Positions 1-8,093 of a stretch of 56,774 bases of DNA are shown here, piece after piece. The notes under the pieces were generated by a model, which did not search any database, had not been told where the DNA came from, and saw only the letters and a list, made by a program, of their open reading frames with translations. Location of the stretch: contig NZ_VVIP01000023.1 of assembly GCF_009650435.1 (NCBI RefSeq), positions 1 to 56,774 of the forward strand, written 5' to 3'. Source of the stretch: Foetidibacter luteolus. Its GTDB lineage: Bacteria; Bacteroidota; Bacteroidia; Chitinophagales; Chitinophagaceae. Both the position numbers and the translations under genes were made by a program. Position 1 is the stretch's first letter. Every line of letters starts with the position of its first letter.

Positions 1-65
1 AGCCAGGCTTTGTGGCGGAGTAATAGCGAAAAGCCCGACCCCTTGCGCAGCTTGGGGGCACCCCC
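1..65 (+). repeat. Family A dispersed repeat, copy 1 (cut by window edge)
   Basis: Right-hand part of the family A intergenic repeat. It reads through the conserved blocks GGCGGAGTAATAGCG, AAGCCCGACCCCTTGCG and AGCTTGGGGGCACCCCC. The left part lies outside the window. It has the GCGCAGC loop variant, also seen in the copies at 43.1 and 56.7 kb. Confidence 0.85.
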
Positions 66-115
66 AAATAACAAATTCTTCCCTGTATGCAACTGCCTAC
101 AGCGGCCTGCCGGCA

Positions 116-147
116 TTTGCAACCAGCGGCCTAAACACTTAAGTTTG
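116..147 (+). promoter_or_regulatory. Bacteroidota-type promoter of ldhA
   Basis: TTTG at 116-119, a 20-bp gap, then TAAGTTTG at 140-147. This fits the Bacteroidota primary sigma consensus (TTTG at -33, TAnnTTTG at -7) exactly. The -7 box ends only four bases before the ldhA ATG, so transcription would start at or very near the start codon. Confidence 0.6.
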
Positions 148-151
148 CAAC

Positions 152-1150
152 ATGAAAATCACTTTCTTTTCTACCCAGCCATACGATAAGGAATTTTTTA
201 ACCGCTACAACGACAGCTTTGGTTTTAACCTGGAGTTTTTTGAAACCAGCCTTACCACACAAACGGTTAGCCTGGCAAACGGCGCACAGGTAGTATGCGT
301 ATTTGTAAATGATAAGGTAGATGCGAAAGTGATTGAAAAGCTGGCGCTGGAAAAGGTAAGCATCATTGCCCTGCGCTGTGCAGGTTTTAACAATGTTGAC
401 CTGGAAGCAGCCAAACAGTTTGGCATAAAAGTGTGCCGGGTACCCGCTTACTCCCCTGAAGCCGTGGCAGAACATGCCGTAGCCATGATACTGACTTTAA
501 ACCGTAAAACACACAAGGCTTATAACAGGGTGCGGGAGCAGAATTTTTCCCTTAACGGCCTGCTGGGTTTTGACCTGCATGGCAAAACGGTGGGTGTTAT
601 AGGCACCGGCAATATAGGAAAAGCCTTTTGCCATATAATGCTGGGTTTTGGCTGTAAGGTGCTGGCGTTTGACATTATTGCCAACAAAGACCTGGACGCA
701 GCCGGGGTAAAATTTCTGCCGCTGATAGATATACTGCAACAGGCAGATGTGCTTTCCCTGCACTGCCCCCTCAACAATCAAACCCGGCATATTATCAGCA
801 GCGAAACCATACCCATGCTTAAAAAGGGCGTTATGCTCATTAATACCAGCCGGGGCGGCCTTATTGATACCGCTGCCGTAATTGATGCGCTGAAGAAAGG
901 GCTGATAGGCTCGCTGGGCATTGATGTATATGAACAGGAAGAAAAACTTTTTTTCCGGGACCTTTCTGCCAGCATTATTGAAGACGACACCATACAGCGG
1001 CTGATGAGTTTTCCTAACGTGCTTGTTACCGCCCACCAGGCGTTTTTTACCAACGAAGCCTTAACGCAGATTGCTTTAACCACCCTTAAAAACATTAATG
1101 AACTATTAAAAGAAGGCAATTTATCTGTTCAGGCTGCGTTATTGGTGTAA
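152..1150 (+). CDS. ldhA: D-lactate dehydrogenase (2-hydroxyacid dehydrogenase, LdhA type)
   Basis: Cytoplasmic NAD-dependent enzyme that reduces pyruvate to D-lactate in fermentation. The 332 residues match the length of E. coli LdhA, and similarity runs end to end from the N-terminal STQPYDKEFF block through FGFNLEFFE and ALRCAGFNNVDLEAAK. The Rossmann motif GTGNIG is at residues 151-156. The expected catalytic set is visible: Arg234 in NTSRGG, Glu263 in DVYEQE and His295 in TAHQAFF. The start is fixed by alignment of MKITFFSTQ with MKLAVYSTK of the family. A consensus promoter sits immediately upstream. It appears monocistronic; the next gene is an unrelated lipoprotein 36 bp away. Close relatives act on other 2-oxo acids, but the LdhA-specific N-terminus makes D-lactate the best call. 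Confidence 0.93.
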   Translation: MKITFFSTQPYDKEFFNRYNDSFGFNLEFFETSLTTQTVSLANGAQVVCVFVNDKVDAKVIEKLALEKVSIIALRCAGFNNVDLEAAKQFGIKVCRVPAYSPEAVAEHAVAMILTLNRKTHKAYNRVREQNFSLNGLLGFDLHGKTVGVIGTGNIGKAFCHIMLGFGCKVLAFDIIANKDLDAAGVKFLPLIDILQQADVLSLHCPLNNQTRHIISSETIPMLKKGVMLINTSRGGLIDTAAVIDALKKGLIGSLGIDVYEQEEKLFFRDLSASIIEDDTIQRLMSFPNVLVTAHQAFFTNEALTQIALTTLKNINELLKEGNLSVQAALLV

Positions 1151-1186
1151 CTGATATCTTAATTTCGCAAAAATTTTCCTGTATCC

Positions 1187-2398
1187 ATGAAACGATTTCT
1201 GACACCTGGCCTTACAGCTTTATTTGGTTTATCTATTCTTCTTTCCCTTTTTACATCATGCGGCAAAGAAACCAGTTTTGAAGTACTGATACCCAACAGT
1301 TCTGTTGCGGCACAGGGCACGCTTAAAGATGAAAGCGGCAGTTGCATGCCCGTAAAAGTGTACGGCACATGGCACAACGGCATTACCCCGCGGGATACCA
1401 ATTATATTGAAGTACAGGTAAACGTTACCCAGCCCGGTTATTATAATCTGACTACGTCCACACTAAACGGCATAACATTCGCCAGCGATTCCGGCGTATT
1501 TGTAAAAAAAGGGTTGCATACGGTAACCCTAAAACCCAGCGGCAGGTTTACCAGCCCGGCACTATCTGTTTTCTCTATCAGTTTTGATACCACTACCTGC
1601 GAGTTTGCCATACCCGTTAGCGACAGTACCGGCACCGGCCTTGGTGCAAGGGCTACCGGCAGTGTAAAAGACAAATCAGGCAATTGCATACCGACCACTT
1701 TTACCGGCACTTTTTACAGCGGCATAGAACTTACCGACACCGTTTATGCCGAAACCTATATTGATGTGTTTACCCCCGGCGAGTACGACATAATAACCCC
1801 TACTGTAAACGGCATTCACTTTGCCGGCTCCGGCTTCTTTAAAACAGCCGGCCCCCAAAAGGTAAGGTTGTATGCTTTTGGCACACCTGCGGTACCAGGC
1901 AATTTTGAATTTGCCAAGGCTTACGACAGCAGCGCCTGCCCGTTTATTGTAGATGTGAAAGATGGTACAGGTGTAACGCCACCGGTTTCAGAATTTTCGT
2001 GGCAGTTTAAAGCGGATGGAAAGGTTTATTCCGGCAATTTCCCCCAGGGTGCACAAATTCATACACAAAATACCGGAGGAACACAATCTACTACCGCTAT
2101 CTTGAATGGCGAATCCACCGATACGGAAGATTTTACCATGACGATATCCAATAGTATTGACGCTAATATGGCGACCACTTATCAATCGAGCGCAGCATCA
2201 AAGAAATTTGGATTTTTATCTTTTTCTGTCGCAACAAATATGTATGTGTCTTCTCCTTTTGGCAATTTCTCCATAGTTGTAGCAAGCTTTGATACGGTTA
2301 AGAAAGTAATGAGCGGAACATTTAGTGGAAAAATTGTTGATGCTGTTGGTAAGCAGATAGATTTAACGGAGGGTAAATTTAAGTGTAAGCTTCCATAA
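1187..2398 (+). CDS. Repeat-containing lipoprotein, paralogue of the next gene
   Basis: 403-residue predicted lipoprotein of unknown function. A lipoprotein signal peptide ends in LFTSC with the acylated Cys at 25. Two tandem units of about 110 residues follow (roughly 44-150 and 157-262). Each opens with a G-(T/S)-(L/V)-K-D-x-S-G-x-C motif, contains a TVNGI/TLNGI-like motif, and closes with a second Cys strand (TTTCEFAIPV, SSACPFIVDV) leading to DG/DSTGTG. The conserved Cys pair per unit could form a disulfide outside the cytoplasm (inference). The C-terminal 140 residues are a different domain, starting with FSWQFKADGK. The beta-rich composition suggests Ig-like folds. The next gene has the same architecture, so the two arose by duplication. 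A strong terminator follows. Confidence 0.8.
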   Translation: MKRFLTPGLTALFGLSILLSLFTSCGKETSFEVLIPNSSVAAQGTLKDESGSCMPVKVYGTWHNGITPRDTNYIEVQVNVTQPGYYNLTTSTLNGITFASDSGVFVKKGLHTVTLKPSGRFTSPALSVFSISFDTTTCEFAIPVSDSTGTGLGARATGSVKDKSGNCIPTTFTGTFYSGIELTDTVYAETYIDVFTPGEYDIITPTVNGIHFAGSGFFKTAGPQKVRLYAFGTPAVPGNFEFAKAYDSSACPFIVDVKDGTGVTPPVSEFSWQFKADGKVYSGNFPQGAQIHTQNTGGTQSTTAILNGESTDTEDFTMTISNSIDANMATTYQSSAASKKFGFLSFSVATNMYVSSPFGNFSIVVASFDTVKKVMSGTFSGKIVDAVGKQIDLTEGKFKCKLP

Positions 2399-2421
2399 GC
2401 ATAACACCAATGTATTTCAGC

Positions 2422-2454
2422 AAAACAGCGGGCCGGTGTAGGCCCGCTGTTTTA
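2422..2454 (+). terminator. Rho-independent terminator
   Basis: Perfect 13-bp stem AAAACAGCGGGCC / GGCCCGCTGTTTT with a GGTGTA loop, followed by a T-rich stretch. It lies 24 bp after the first repeat lipoprotein and separates it from its paralogue. Confidence 0.9.
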
Positions 2455-2552
2455 TTTTACAGCAACCCGGCCAAAATTAAACGATAAAACAGCCTGTCAG
2501 GCTTAAAAGGCAATTTCTGGCCGCAGGCAACGTTATGTATGCAGGCAATATC

Positions 2553-2560
2553 TATTTTTG
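2553..2560 (+). promoter_or_regulatory. -7 box TATTTTTG
   Basis: Match to TAnnTTTG 20 bp upstream of the second repeat lipoprotein. I see no good -33 element at the usual distance, so this is a partial promoter. Confidence 0.4.
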
Positions 2561-2580
2561 AATAAAATACACCGAGTTAC

Positions 2581-3768
2581 ATGAAAAAGTTGCTATCCAT
2601 CAGCCTATGCTTCGTACTCATTACTGTCGCGTTTATGGCCTGTCAAAAGGAATTAAGCCTTGAAAACGGGTTAGAAATTACCACTATGGCCAAGGGCTCT
2701 CTGCAGGATACCAACGGCAACTGCCTGCCGGATACCGTTTACGGCACCTGGTACAATGGCGTTGCACCTGGCGATACCAATTATGTTCAGATACAGGTAC
2801 AGGTTGATTCCGTAGGTACATATATTATCCAGTCAGATACACAAAACGGCTTAAGTTTTCGGGATTCAGGCGCTTTTGTAAGCACGGGTTTACAAACTAT
2901 ACAGTTAAAACCTTCCGGTGTAGCGCTTAACCCTGCCACAACTTTCTTTACCATTTCCTTCGATACATCGGTGTGTACTTTTGCCGTTTTGATTAAGGAC
3001 AGCACCGGCACCGGCCTTGGCCAGGATGCAGAAATGACGCTTAACAGCAACGGCGATACCTGTATGAATGCTGTAGTTTATGGCAAAACAGTGGAGCAAA
3101 CAGCCCTGGATTCTACGATTGCTGTTGAAATTGAAGTGAACGTTACCAAACCGGGTAAATATGATGTTAGCACTTCCACAGTAAACGGTATGACCTATAC
3201 CGGCAGCGGTACCGTTACCTCCACAGGTGTTCAAACCATTGTTTTGTTTGGAACGGGCACCCCGGAATCTCCCGGCGATTATACCTTCCCGGTTACAATT
3301 GGCAGTTCTTCCTGCAGTTTCCAGGTACATGTGGTAAGCAGCTACAACGCTGACAATACGGCTTGGCAATTTACTGAAGGCGGTACCACCATGAATGGCT
3401 TTATGTACAGCGCAAATGTGGTGGATACGTTGGGGCTTAAAGTTTTGTACCTATATGGTATGACCCCAGCTACATTTGATACAGCTTTCCAGGCTGCCCT
3501 GCTTCTTCCCGCAACAGGGATAGCCCCCGGTACTTTCAGTACCAGTGCATCTGAAGCTATTTTCAGTTATGACAATTACCGTACTGATACCAATATTTAC
3601 CTGGCTGATCAAGGCGATACTACAGTTGATATGCAATTTGTAATTACGGCATACGATGCGCTGAACAGGCAGGTACAGGGCACATTTACGGGTACAGCTC
3701 ATAAAGCGGGTGTAACAGCGCCGGTAAATATAACCGCCGGTTCGTTTAAGGCGCAGCTTGACCAATAG
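2581..3768 (+). CDS. Repeat-containing lipoprotein, paralogue of the preceding gene
   Basis: 395-residue predicted lipoprotein of unknown function. The signal peptide ends at VAFMAC (Cys21). Two units of about 110 residues mirror those of its upstream neighbour: GSLQDTNGNCLPDTVYGTWY with DTSVCTFAVLIKDSTGTG, then the more diverged NSNGDTCMNAVVYGK with GSSSCSFQVHV. The C-terminal domain opens with TAWQF, parallel to the SWQF of the paralogue, and contains TGIAPGTFSTSASEA and a final GSFKAQL strand. It has its own -7 box and lies behind a terminator, so the two copies are probably expressed separately. A cell-surface or periplasmic structural or binding role is possible but nothing in the sequence identifies a ligand. 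Confidence 0.8.
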   Translation: MKKLLSISLCFVLITVAFMACQKELSLENGLEITTMAKGSLQDTNGNCLPDTVYGTWYNGVAPGDTNYVQIQVQVDSVGTYIIQSDTQNGLSFRDSGAFVSTGLQTIQLKPSGVALNPATTFFTISFDTSVCTFAVLIKDSTGTGLGQDAEMTLNSNGDTCMNAVVYGKTVEQTALDSTIAVEIEVNVTKPGKYDVSTSTVNGMTYTGSGTVTSTGVQTIVLFGTGTPESPGDYTFPVTIGSSSCSFQVHVVSSYNADNTAWQFTEGGTTMNGFMYSANVVDTLGLKVLYLYGMTPATFDTAFQAALLLPATGIAPGTFSTSASEAIFSYDNYRTDTNIYLADQGDTTVDMQFVITAYDALNRQVQGTFTGTAHKAGVTAPVNITAGSFKAQLDQ

Positions 3769-3903
3769 AACATCTAAATAGCGGTTCTTTAAAGAATAGA
3801 GTCAGCCTTCGATTCCGAAGTTTCGGTACTCAGGTTGACAGGTCTTCGACAGGCTCAGACTGACATGCTGGCTATTGCAGGGCAAGTTGCCGGCAAAAAA
3901 ACA

Positions 3904-4024
3904 GCAGGTTACACCCCGGGTGAGGGATTGAAGCGGCTACCCCGGTGAAGGTCCTGTGCGGCGGCCCCCGTGCCGGAGTAATAGCGAAAAGCCCGACCCC
4001 TTGCGATAGCTTGGGGGCACCCCC
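3904..4024 (+). repeat. Family A dispersed repeat, copy 2
   Basis: Full-length copy. It starts at GGTTACACCCCGGGTGAGGG, passes GATTGAAGCGG, CCCCGGTGAAGG and GCCGGAGTAATAGCG, and ends with the CCCCTTGCGATAGCTTGGGG hairpin and GGCACCCCC. It lies between the second repeat lipoprotein and lysS. The rest of this 396-bp gap holds a TCTTCGACAGGCTCAG stretch near 3842, a hairpin and the lysS promoter. Confidence 0.9.
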
Positions 4025-4064
4025 TTACAATAATATCAAAGAAAGAATTTCTCTCGTCCGGATA

Positions 4065-4094
4065 AAAAAAGAGGAGCCTGCAGCTTCTCTTTTT
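4065..4094 (+). terminator. Hairpin with T-tract upstream of lysS
   Basis: Stem AAAAAGAGGAGC / GCTTCTCTTTTT (one G-T pair) around a short CTGCA loop, running into a T-tract. It probably ends transcription coming from the left. It lies upstream of the likely lysS -7 box, so it is less likely to be an attenuator for lysS. Confidence 0.6.
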
Positions 4095-4135
4095 GTTTGT
4101 TAGAGGCGGCCGCGGCCTGTTTTGCTTCTTAGCCA

Positions 4136-4143
4136 TATCTTTG
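4136..4143 (+). promoter_or_regulatory. -7 box TATCTTTG of lysS
   Basis: Exact TAnnTTTG match 21 bp upstream of the lysS ATG, which implies a short leader of about 15 nt. No convincing -33 element is visible. Confidence 0.45.
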
Positions 4144-4164
4144 CAGCCTTTCTAAAAAATAAGT

Positions 4165-5688
4165 ATGAGCCAACAGTTATCTGAGCAGGAGATTATCCGC
4201 CGCGACAAATTGAAAGAACTGGAAGCGCTGGGCATAGACCCTTTTCCGGCGCCGTTGTACCCCGTAAGCCATTTTTCAACCGATATAAAGCAACAGTTTA
4301 CAGAAGAAACAAAGGAAAGTTTTGCGGACGTTTGCCTGGCTGGCCGTGTAATGACCATTAATGATAAAGGCAAGGTGTTCTTTATAAAAATACAGGATAG
4401 CAAGGGCATTATACAACTGTATGTGCGCAAGGATGACATTTGCCCCGGCGATGACAAAACCCTTTTTGACAAAGTGGTAAAGCACCTGCTTGACCTGGGC
4501 GATATAATAGGGGTTACTGGTTTTGTATTTACTACGCGTACCGGGGAAATTTCCATACATGCCAAAACATTTACGTTGCTGGCAAAATCTTTAAAACCAC
4601 TGCCTGTAGTAAAACGCGATGAAGAGGGCAATGTGTTTGACGCGGTTACGGACCCGGAGTTCCGCTACCGGCAACGTTATGCTGACCTGATTGTGAACCC
4701 GGCCGTTAAAGACACATTCGTTAAACGCAGCAAGCTTATTAATACCATACGTGATTTTCTGAATGCAGCCGGCGCCCTGGAAGTGGATACGCCTGTGCTG
4801 CAATCTATACCCGGTGGCGCGGCGGCAAGGCCTTTTATTACCCATCACAATGCGCTGGATGTGCCTTTTTACCTGCGCATTGCCAACGAGCTATACCTTA
4901 AAAGGCTGATTGTTGGCGGGTTTGACTGGGTGTATGAGTTTAGCCGTAACTTTCGCAACGAGGGTATGGACAGAACACACAATCCCGAATTCACCATTCT
5001 GGAATGGTACACTGCTTACAAAGATTATTTCTGGATGATGGAAGTAACCGAGCAGTTGCTGGAAAAAGTGGCTATTGCACTGCACGGCACCACTGATGTT
5101 GCCGTGGGTGAGAAAACTATCAGCTTTAAAGCGCCGTTTAAACGCATCAGCATTTACGATGCCATTAAAGAAAATACCGGTATAGATATTAGCGAAATGG
5201 ATGAGGCCGCCCTGCGGGACACCTGCCGCCAGTTAAATATACCTGCCGACCCGGCTTTTGGCAGGGGCAAGCTGATTGACCTGATTTTCGGTGAAACATC
5301 TGAAGACCATTACATTCAACCAACCTTTATTATTGACTACCCGGTTGAAATGAGCCCGCTTACCAAAAAGCACCGCAGCAAAGCCGGCCTTGTTGAACGT
5401 TTTGAACTGATTATTAACGGCAAGGAAATAGCCAACGCTTACAGCGAGCTGAACGACCCCATTGACCAGCGGGAACGTTTTGAGGAACAGGGCCGCCTGA
5501 TGGAACGTGGCGATGATGAGGCGATGTTTATTGACTATGATTTTCTGCGTGCCCTGGAATACGGCATGCCGCCAACCAGTGGCATTGGAATTGGTATAGA
5601 CAGGCTTTGCATGCTGATGACCAACCAGCCTTCTATACAGGATGTGCTGCTGTTTCCGCAGATGCGGCCGGAGAGGCTGGAGCAATAA
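4165..5688 (+). CDS. lysS: Lysyl-tRNA synthetase, class II
   Basis: Charges tRNA-Lys with lysine in the cytoplasm. The 507 residues match the bacterial class II enzyme. An N-terminal OB-fold anticodon-binding domain (about residues 55-150) contains LAGRVMTINDKGKVFFIKIQD. The catalytic core follows, with class II motif 1 region (TPVLQSIPGGAAARPF), motif 2 FRNEGMDRTHNPEFTILEWY and motif 3 GIGIGIDRLCML near the C-terminus. The adenylate and lysine pocket segment SELNDPIDQRERFEEQ is intact. The start is supported by the typical SEQEIIRRDKLKEL opening and a -7 box 21 bp upstream. It stands alone, flanked by a family A repeat and a strong terminator. Confidence 0.97.
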   Translation: MSQQLSEQEIIRRDKLKELEALGIDPFPAPLYPVSHFSTDIKQQFTEETKESFADVCLAGRVMTINDKGKVFFIKIQDSKGIIQLYVRKDDICPGDDKTLFDKVVKHLLDLGDIIGVTGFVFTTRTGEISIHAKTFTLLAKSLKPLPVVKRDEEGNVFDAVTDPEFRYRQRYADLIVNPAVKDTFVKRSKLINTIRDFLNAAGALEVDTPVLQSIPGGAAARPFITHHNALDVPFYLRIANELYLKRLIVGGFDWVYEFSRNFRNEGMDRTHNPEFTILEWYTAYKDYFWMMEVTEQLLEKVAIALHGTTDVAVGEKTISFKAPFKRISIYDAIKENTGIDISEMDEAALRDTCRQLNIPADPAFGRGKLIDLIFGETSEDHYIQPTFIIDYPVEMSPLTKKHRSKAGLVERFELIINGKEIANAYSELNDPIDQRERFEEQGRLMERGDDEAMFIDYDFLRALEYGMPPTSGIGIGIDRLCMLMTNQPSIQDVLLFPQMRPERLEQ

Positions 5689-5715
5689 GCGATGTAGTAA
5701 GTATTTTTAAAAACA

Positions 5716-5754
5716 AAAAAGAGGCTGTTCACCAATATTGAACAGCCTCTTTTT
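5716..5754. terminator. Bidirectional terminator between lysS and the S10 peptidase gene
   Basis: Near-symmetric hairpin GAGGCTGTTCA / TGAACAGCCTC flanked by A5 and T5 runs, so it can work in both directions. It is 28 bp after lysS and upstream of the convergent peptidase gene end. Confidence 0.9.
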
Positions 5755-5825
5755 ATTGAATACTTTGTAGCTTATTGCAATAAGTATGTACCGTAAAGCA
5801 TACATTAAACGCAGTCCTCTTGTTT

Positions 5826-5874
5826 ACTTTTTTGTCCCCGGAACAAGCCCGGAACAGGCTTGACACAAAAAAGT
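5826..5874. repeat. Inverted repeat, ACTTTTTTGT arms
   Basis: Perfect 10-bp arms ACTTTTTTGT (5826-5835) and ACAAAAAAGT (5865-5874) enclose about 30 bp with its own GGAACAAGCCCGGAACAGGC direct duplication. It sits in the 327-bp lysS/peptidase gap. Its role is not visible; it could be a degenerate mobile-element remnant. Confidence 0.4.
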
Positions 5875-5985
5875 TACAAAAAAAGTCAAGAAAGAAACGA
5901 TATACAGCCCGTTTCTTTTCTTCGCCCTGATTTAGCTTCTGTACTACTGTAGCTTCAGCTAATTAACAATTATCAGCAAAGCCCC

Positions 5986-6006
5986 TACTCACTCCTCACC
6001 ACTCAC
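5986..6006. repeat. Degenerate 7-bp tandem array (TACTCAC/TCCTCAC/CACTCAC)
   Basis: Three consecutive heptamers sharing nCTCAC, just downstream of the peptidase stop. Similar heptad-phased arrays lie at 22.1, 36.45 and 43.2 kb. Confidence 0.45.
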
Positions 6007-6015
6007 CCCCCCTCA

Positions 6016-7536
6016 CTAATATTTTGCCGGCTCACCCGCTTTAGGCAGCGATTCTTTAATAAAGGTACGCAGGTTTTCGTTGGCGGCGGCAAGGTCCTCT
6101 TTACGCAGATACATCATGTGGCCGCTGCGGTAGCCCTCCCATTTCAGGCGGTTTTTAAGCCTGCCACCAGGGTCCATCTGCCACAGGTTGTATTTGGCAT
6201 TAAAGTAGTCGCAGGCGCCATCGTAGTAGCCGCTTTGTACCAGCACGTGCAGGTAAGGGTTTTCAGCCACGGCCTGGCGCAGGTTTTCGCCGGTCTGGTC
6301 GCCCTTCCTGTCCCAGGGGTGTACGGGGCCGAACATATTGTATTTCAGGTCGGTTTTGTAGTTCAGTTCATCCCTTATGTACATGTTAATGGCCGGTGTA
6401 AAAGAGTGCAGCCAACTGGTAAGTTCGGCATTGTAATCAGGGCTGGTGCCACCATCCTGGCGGTCAATACCACGGTAGCGGCTGTCCAGCCGGCCCACGG
6501 TAAAGCCCTTGTCACGCAACAGCTCTTTCCAGAACAGGTTGGTAGAAACATCCAGGTTATTTTCCAGTACCACTTTTTCTTTAAGGCCACTGTACAGCGC
6601 AATTTTAGCCGCTATGGCCTTACGTTTGGCATCATCCAGAAAGCCCCCTTTAGAAATAGCGGGTATCAGCTCGTTAATGGTAAATTCCTCCACTTCGGGC
6701 AGCATATCCGTAAGGTCTTTTTGCTGCAGTTGCGGCGCCAGCATTTTATGGTACCATGCTGTAGCGGCAAAGTAAGGCAGCTTAAGCGCCGCTTCTACCG
6801 GGCCGCCACGCTGTATACCCAGCTCTGTTGGCGATACCAGTATTACACCGTTCAGGTACATCCACTGCGCCTCCTGCAACTCCAGCGCCAGGCCGGACAC
6901 ACGGGTAGTGCCATAACTTTCCCCAATTAAAAACTTGGGCGATGCCCAGCGCCCCTTGCGGGTAACAAAAGTGTTAATCCATTCCGCCAGGTACCTGATA
7001 TCCGCGTTGGTGCCAAAAAAGGTTGACTTATCAATACCCTTGCTAACCATGCGGGAGTAACCGGTATTTACGGGGTCAACAAAAACCAGGTCGGCCACAT
7101 CCAATATGGAGCTGCTGTTTTCCTTAATGCCATAAGGCTGCACCGGGTAGCCCTCATCATCCACATTAAGCAGGCGGGGGCCGGTATAGCCAATCTGCAT
7201 CCAGACAGATGGTGTGCCCGGGCCACCATTAAAAGAAATTACCAGGGGCCGGCTGGCCTTATCCTTCACATCATCCCGCTCGTAATAGGTGTAAAATACC
7301 CCCGCCATGGGGCGGCCTTCATCATCCCAAACGGGAATGCTGCCCGCCGTAGCGGTATAAGGTATGCGCTGCCCCTTAATGGTAACCTGGTGTTTGGTGC
7401 TAATGGCCGAATCAACCATCAGCACACGGCTGGGCGAAGGCGGCAGAGGGCTTTTGCCATCTTCCTTCTGTGCAAAAAGCGGTTGCGCCATGCAAAGGCC
7501 AACAACCACGGAAAGTAACAGGTGGTGCTTCATCAT
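6016..7536 (-). CDS. Secreted serine carboxypeptidase-like peptidase (S10 family)
   Basis: Predicted exported alpha/beta-hydrolase peptidase of 506 residues. A signal peptide covers residues 1 to about 22 (ends LFAQ). The oxyanion-hole segment FNGGPGTPSVWMQ starts near 102 and the nucleophile motif GESYG places the catalytic Ser at about 207. The C-terminal YYDGACDYFNAK supplies the likely Asp (about 439) and SGHMMY the His (473). This Ser-Asp-His order and the GGPG motif define peptidase family S10. Such proteins trim C-terminal residues from peptides in the periplasm or medium; the actual substrate is unknown. It is the last gene before the accessory block and is transcribed away from it. 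Confidence 0.88.
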   Translation of the reverse strand: MMKHHLLLSVVVGLCMAQPLFAQKEDGKSPLPPSPSRVLMVDSAISTKHQVTIKGQRIPYTATAGSIPVWDDEGRPMAGVFYTYYERDDVKDKASRPLVISFNGGPGTPSVWMQIGYTGPRLLNVDDEGYPVQPYGIKENSSSILDVADLVFVDPVNTGYSRMVSKGIDKSTFFGTNADIRYLAEWINTFVTRKGRWASPKFLIGESYGTTRVSGLALELQEAQWMYLNGVILVSPTELGIQRGGPVEAALKLPYFAATAWYHKMLAPQLQQKDLTDMLPEVEEFTINELIPAISKGGFLDDAKRKAIAAKIALYSGLKEKVVLENNLDVSTNLFWKELLRDKGFTVGRLDSRYRGIDRQDGGTSPDYNAELTSWLHSFTPAINMYIRDELNYKTDLKYNMFGPVHPWDRKGDQTGENLRQAVAENPYLHVLVQSGYYDGACDYFNAKYNLWQMDPGGRLKNRLKWEGYRSGHMMYLRKEDLAAANENLRTFIKESLPKAGEPAKY

Positions 7537-7565
7537 TAATTGAAAATTAGGTAAGTGTTAAGCTG

Positions 7566-7573
7566 TAAATATA
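7566..7573 (-). promoter_or_regulatory. Possible -7 box of the peptidase gene
   Basis: TATATTTA on the minus strand, one base from TAnnTTTG, 29 bp upstream of the ATG. There is no clear -33 partner. Confidence 0.3.
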
Positions 7574-7578
7574 AGGCA

Positions 7579-7729
7579 ACACCCCCATCCCCTGAAGGGG
7601 TGTTTGCCCCCATCCCCTAAAGGGGTATTTTTTGATGTATGGCAAAGGCATTTTTATGGGCCCGGCAGCAGGACATGAATTAAGCAGCCGTTGCGTCGCA
7701 CTCTTGTGCAGTTGGATTCGCTACGCAGC
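7579..7729 (+). repeat. Composite D+B repeat, left copy
   Basis: Module D is two direct copies of CCCCCATCCCCT(A/G)AAGGGGT (7582-7630). About 20 bp further on comes module B, running TTTTTATGGGCCCGGCAGCAGG, then GCCGTTGCGTCGCACTCTTG, then TTGGATTCGCTACGC. The same modules in the same order, reverse-complemented, lie at 15104-15254. The 557-bp gap between the peptidase and the next gene consists of this element, a hairpin at 7805-7831, and about 260 bp in which I recognise nothing. Confidence 0.85.
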
Positions 7730-7804
7730 TTTTCCCGCATGGTAGAAAGAAGCTTAAGCAGTTTTCAGCATCAGTCTGAAATTGTAACGAAAGCCCGCTC
7801 ACTT

Positions 7805-7831
7805 GTTTCTGCCGCCTTCGGCGCCAGAAAC
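7805..7831. repeat. Hairpin repeat E, copy 1
   Basis: GTTTCTGCCGCC-TTC-GGCGCCAGAAAC forms a 12-bp stem with a single mismatch. A second copy in inverted orientation lies at 22296-22322, also beside a B element. Confidence 0.6.
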
Positions 7832-8093
7832 ATTGCCTGGGATATTGCCACGGAGGCACGGATTGTCAATTCTCCTATCCAACGTCTTTTTGTCACACAA
7901 TTCAATAGGGATCCGCTTTGTAGAAAGATTGATTTACAACTTCACGTGCAACGCGATTTAGTGTCGGGTGGACTTCCAATTGTGGTTCTAAAGTATTTGC
8001 GTCACAGCAAGGTTATCAAAACATTCACTTTTCGGCACCTACACCTTATGTTAATATTTAATAAGTTTACCCAGGCGTGAAAACCAGTACCAT

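Noticed and set aside
3904..4024. Family A as integron attC sites
   Set aside because: Copies occur in both orientations at unrelated gene positions, with no integrase and no cassette array.
4065..4094. Attenuator or T-box controlling lysS
   Set aside because: The hairpin lies upstream of the likely -7 box, and no T-box or lysine-rich leader ORF is seen.
7691..8080. 129-codon open frame
   Set aside because: It runs through module B and hairpin E, has no recognisable domain and no start signal; the frame is open by composition.
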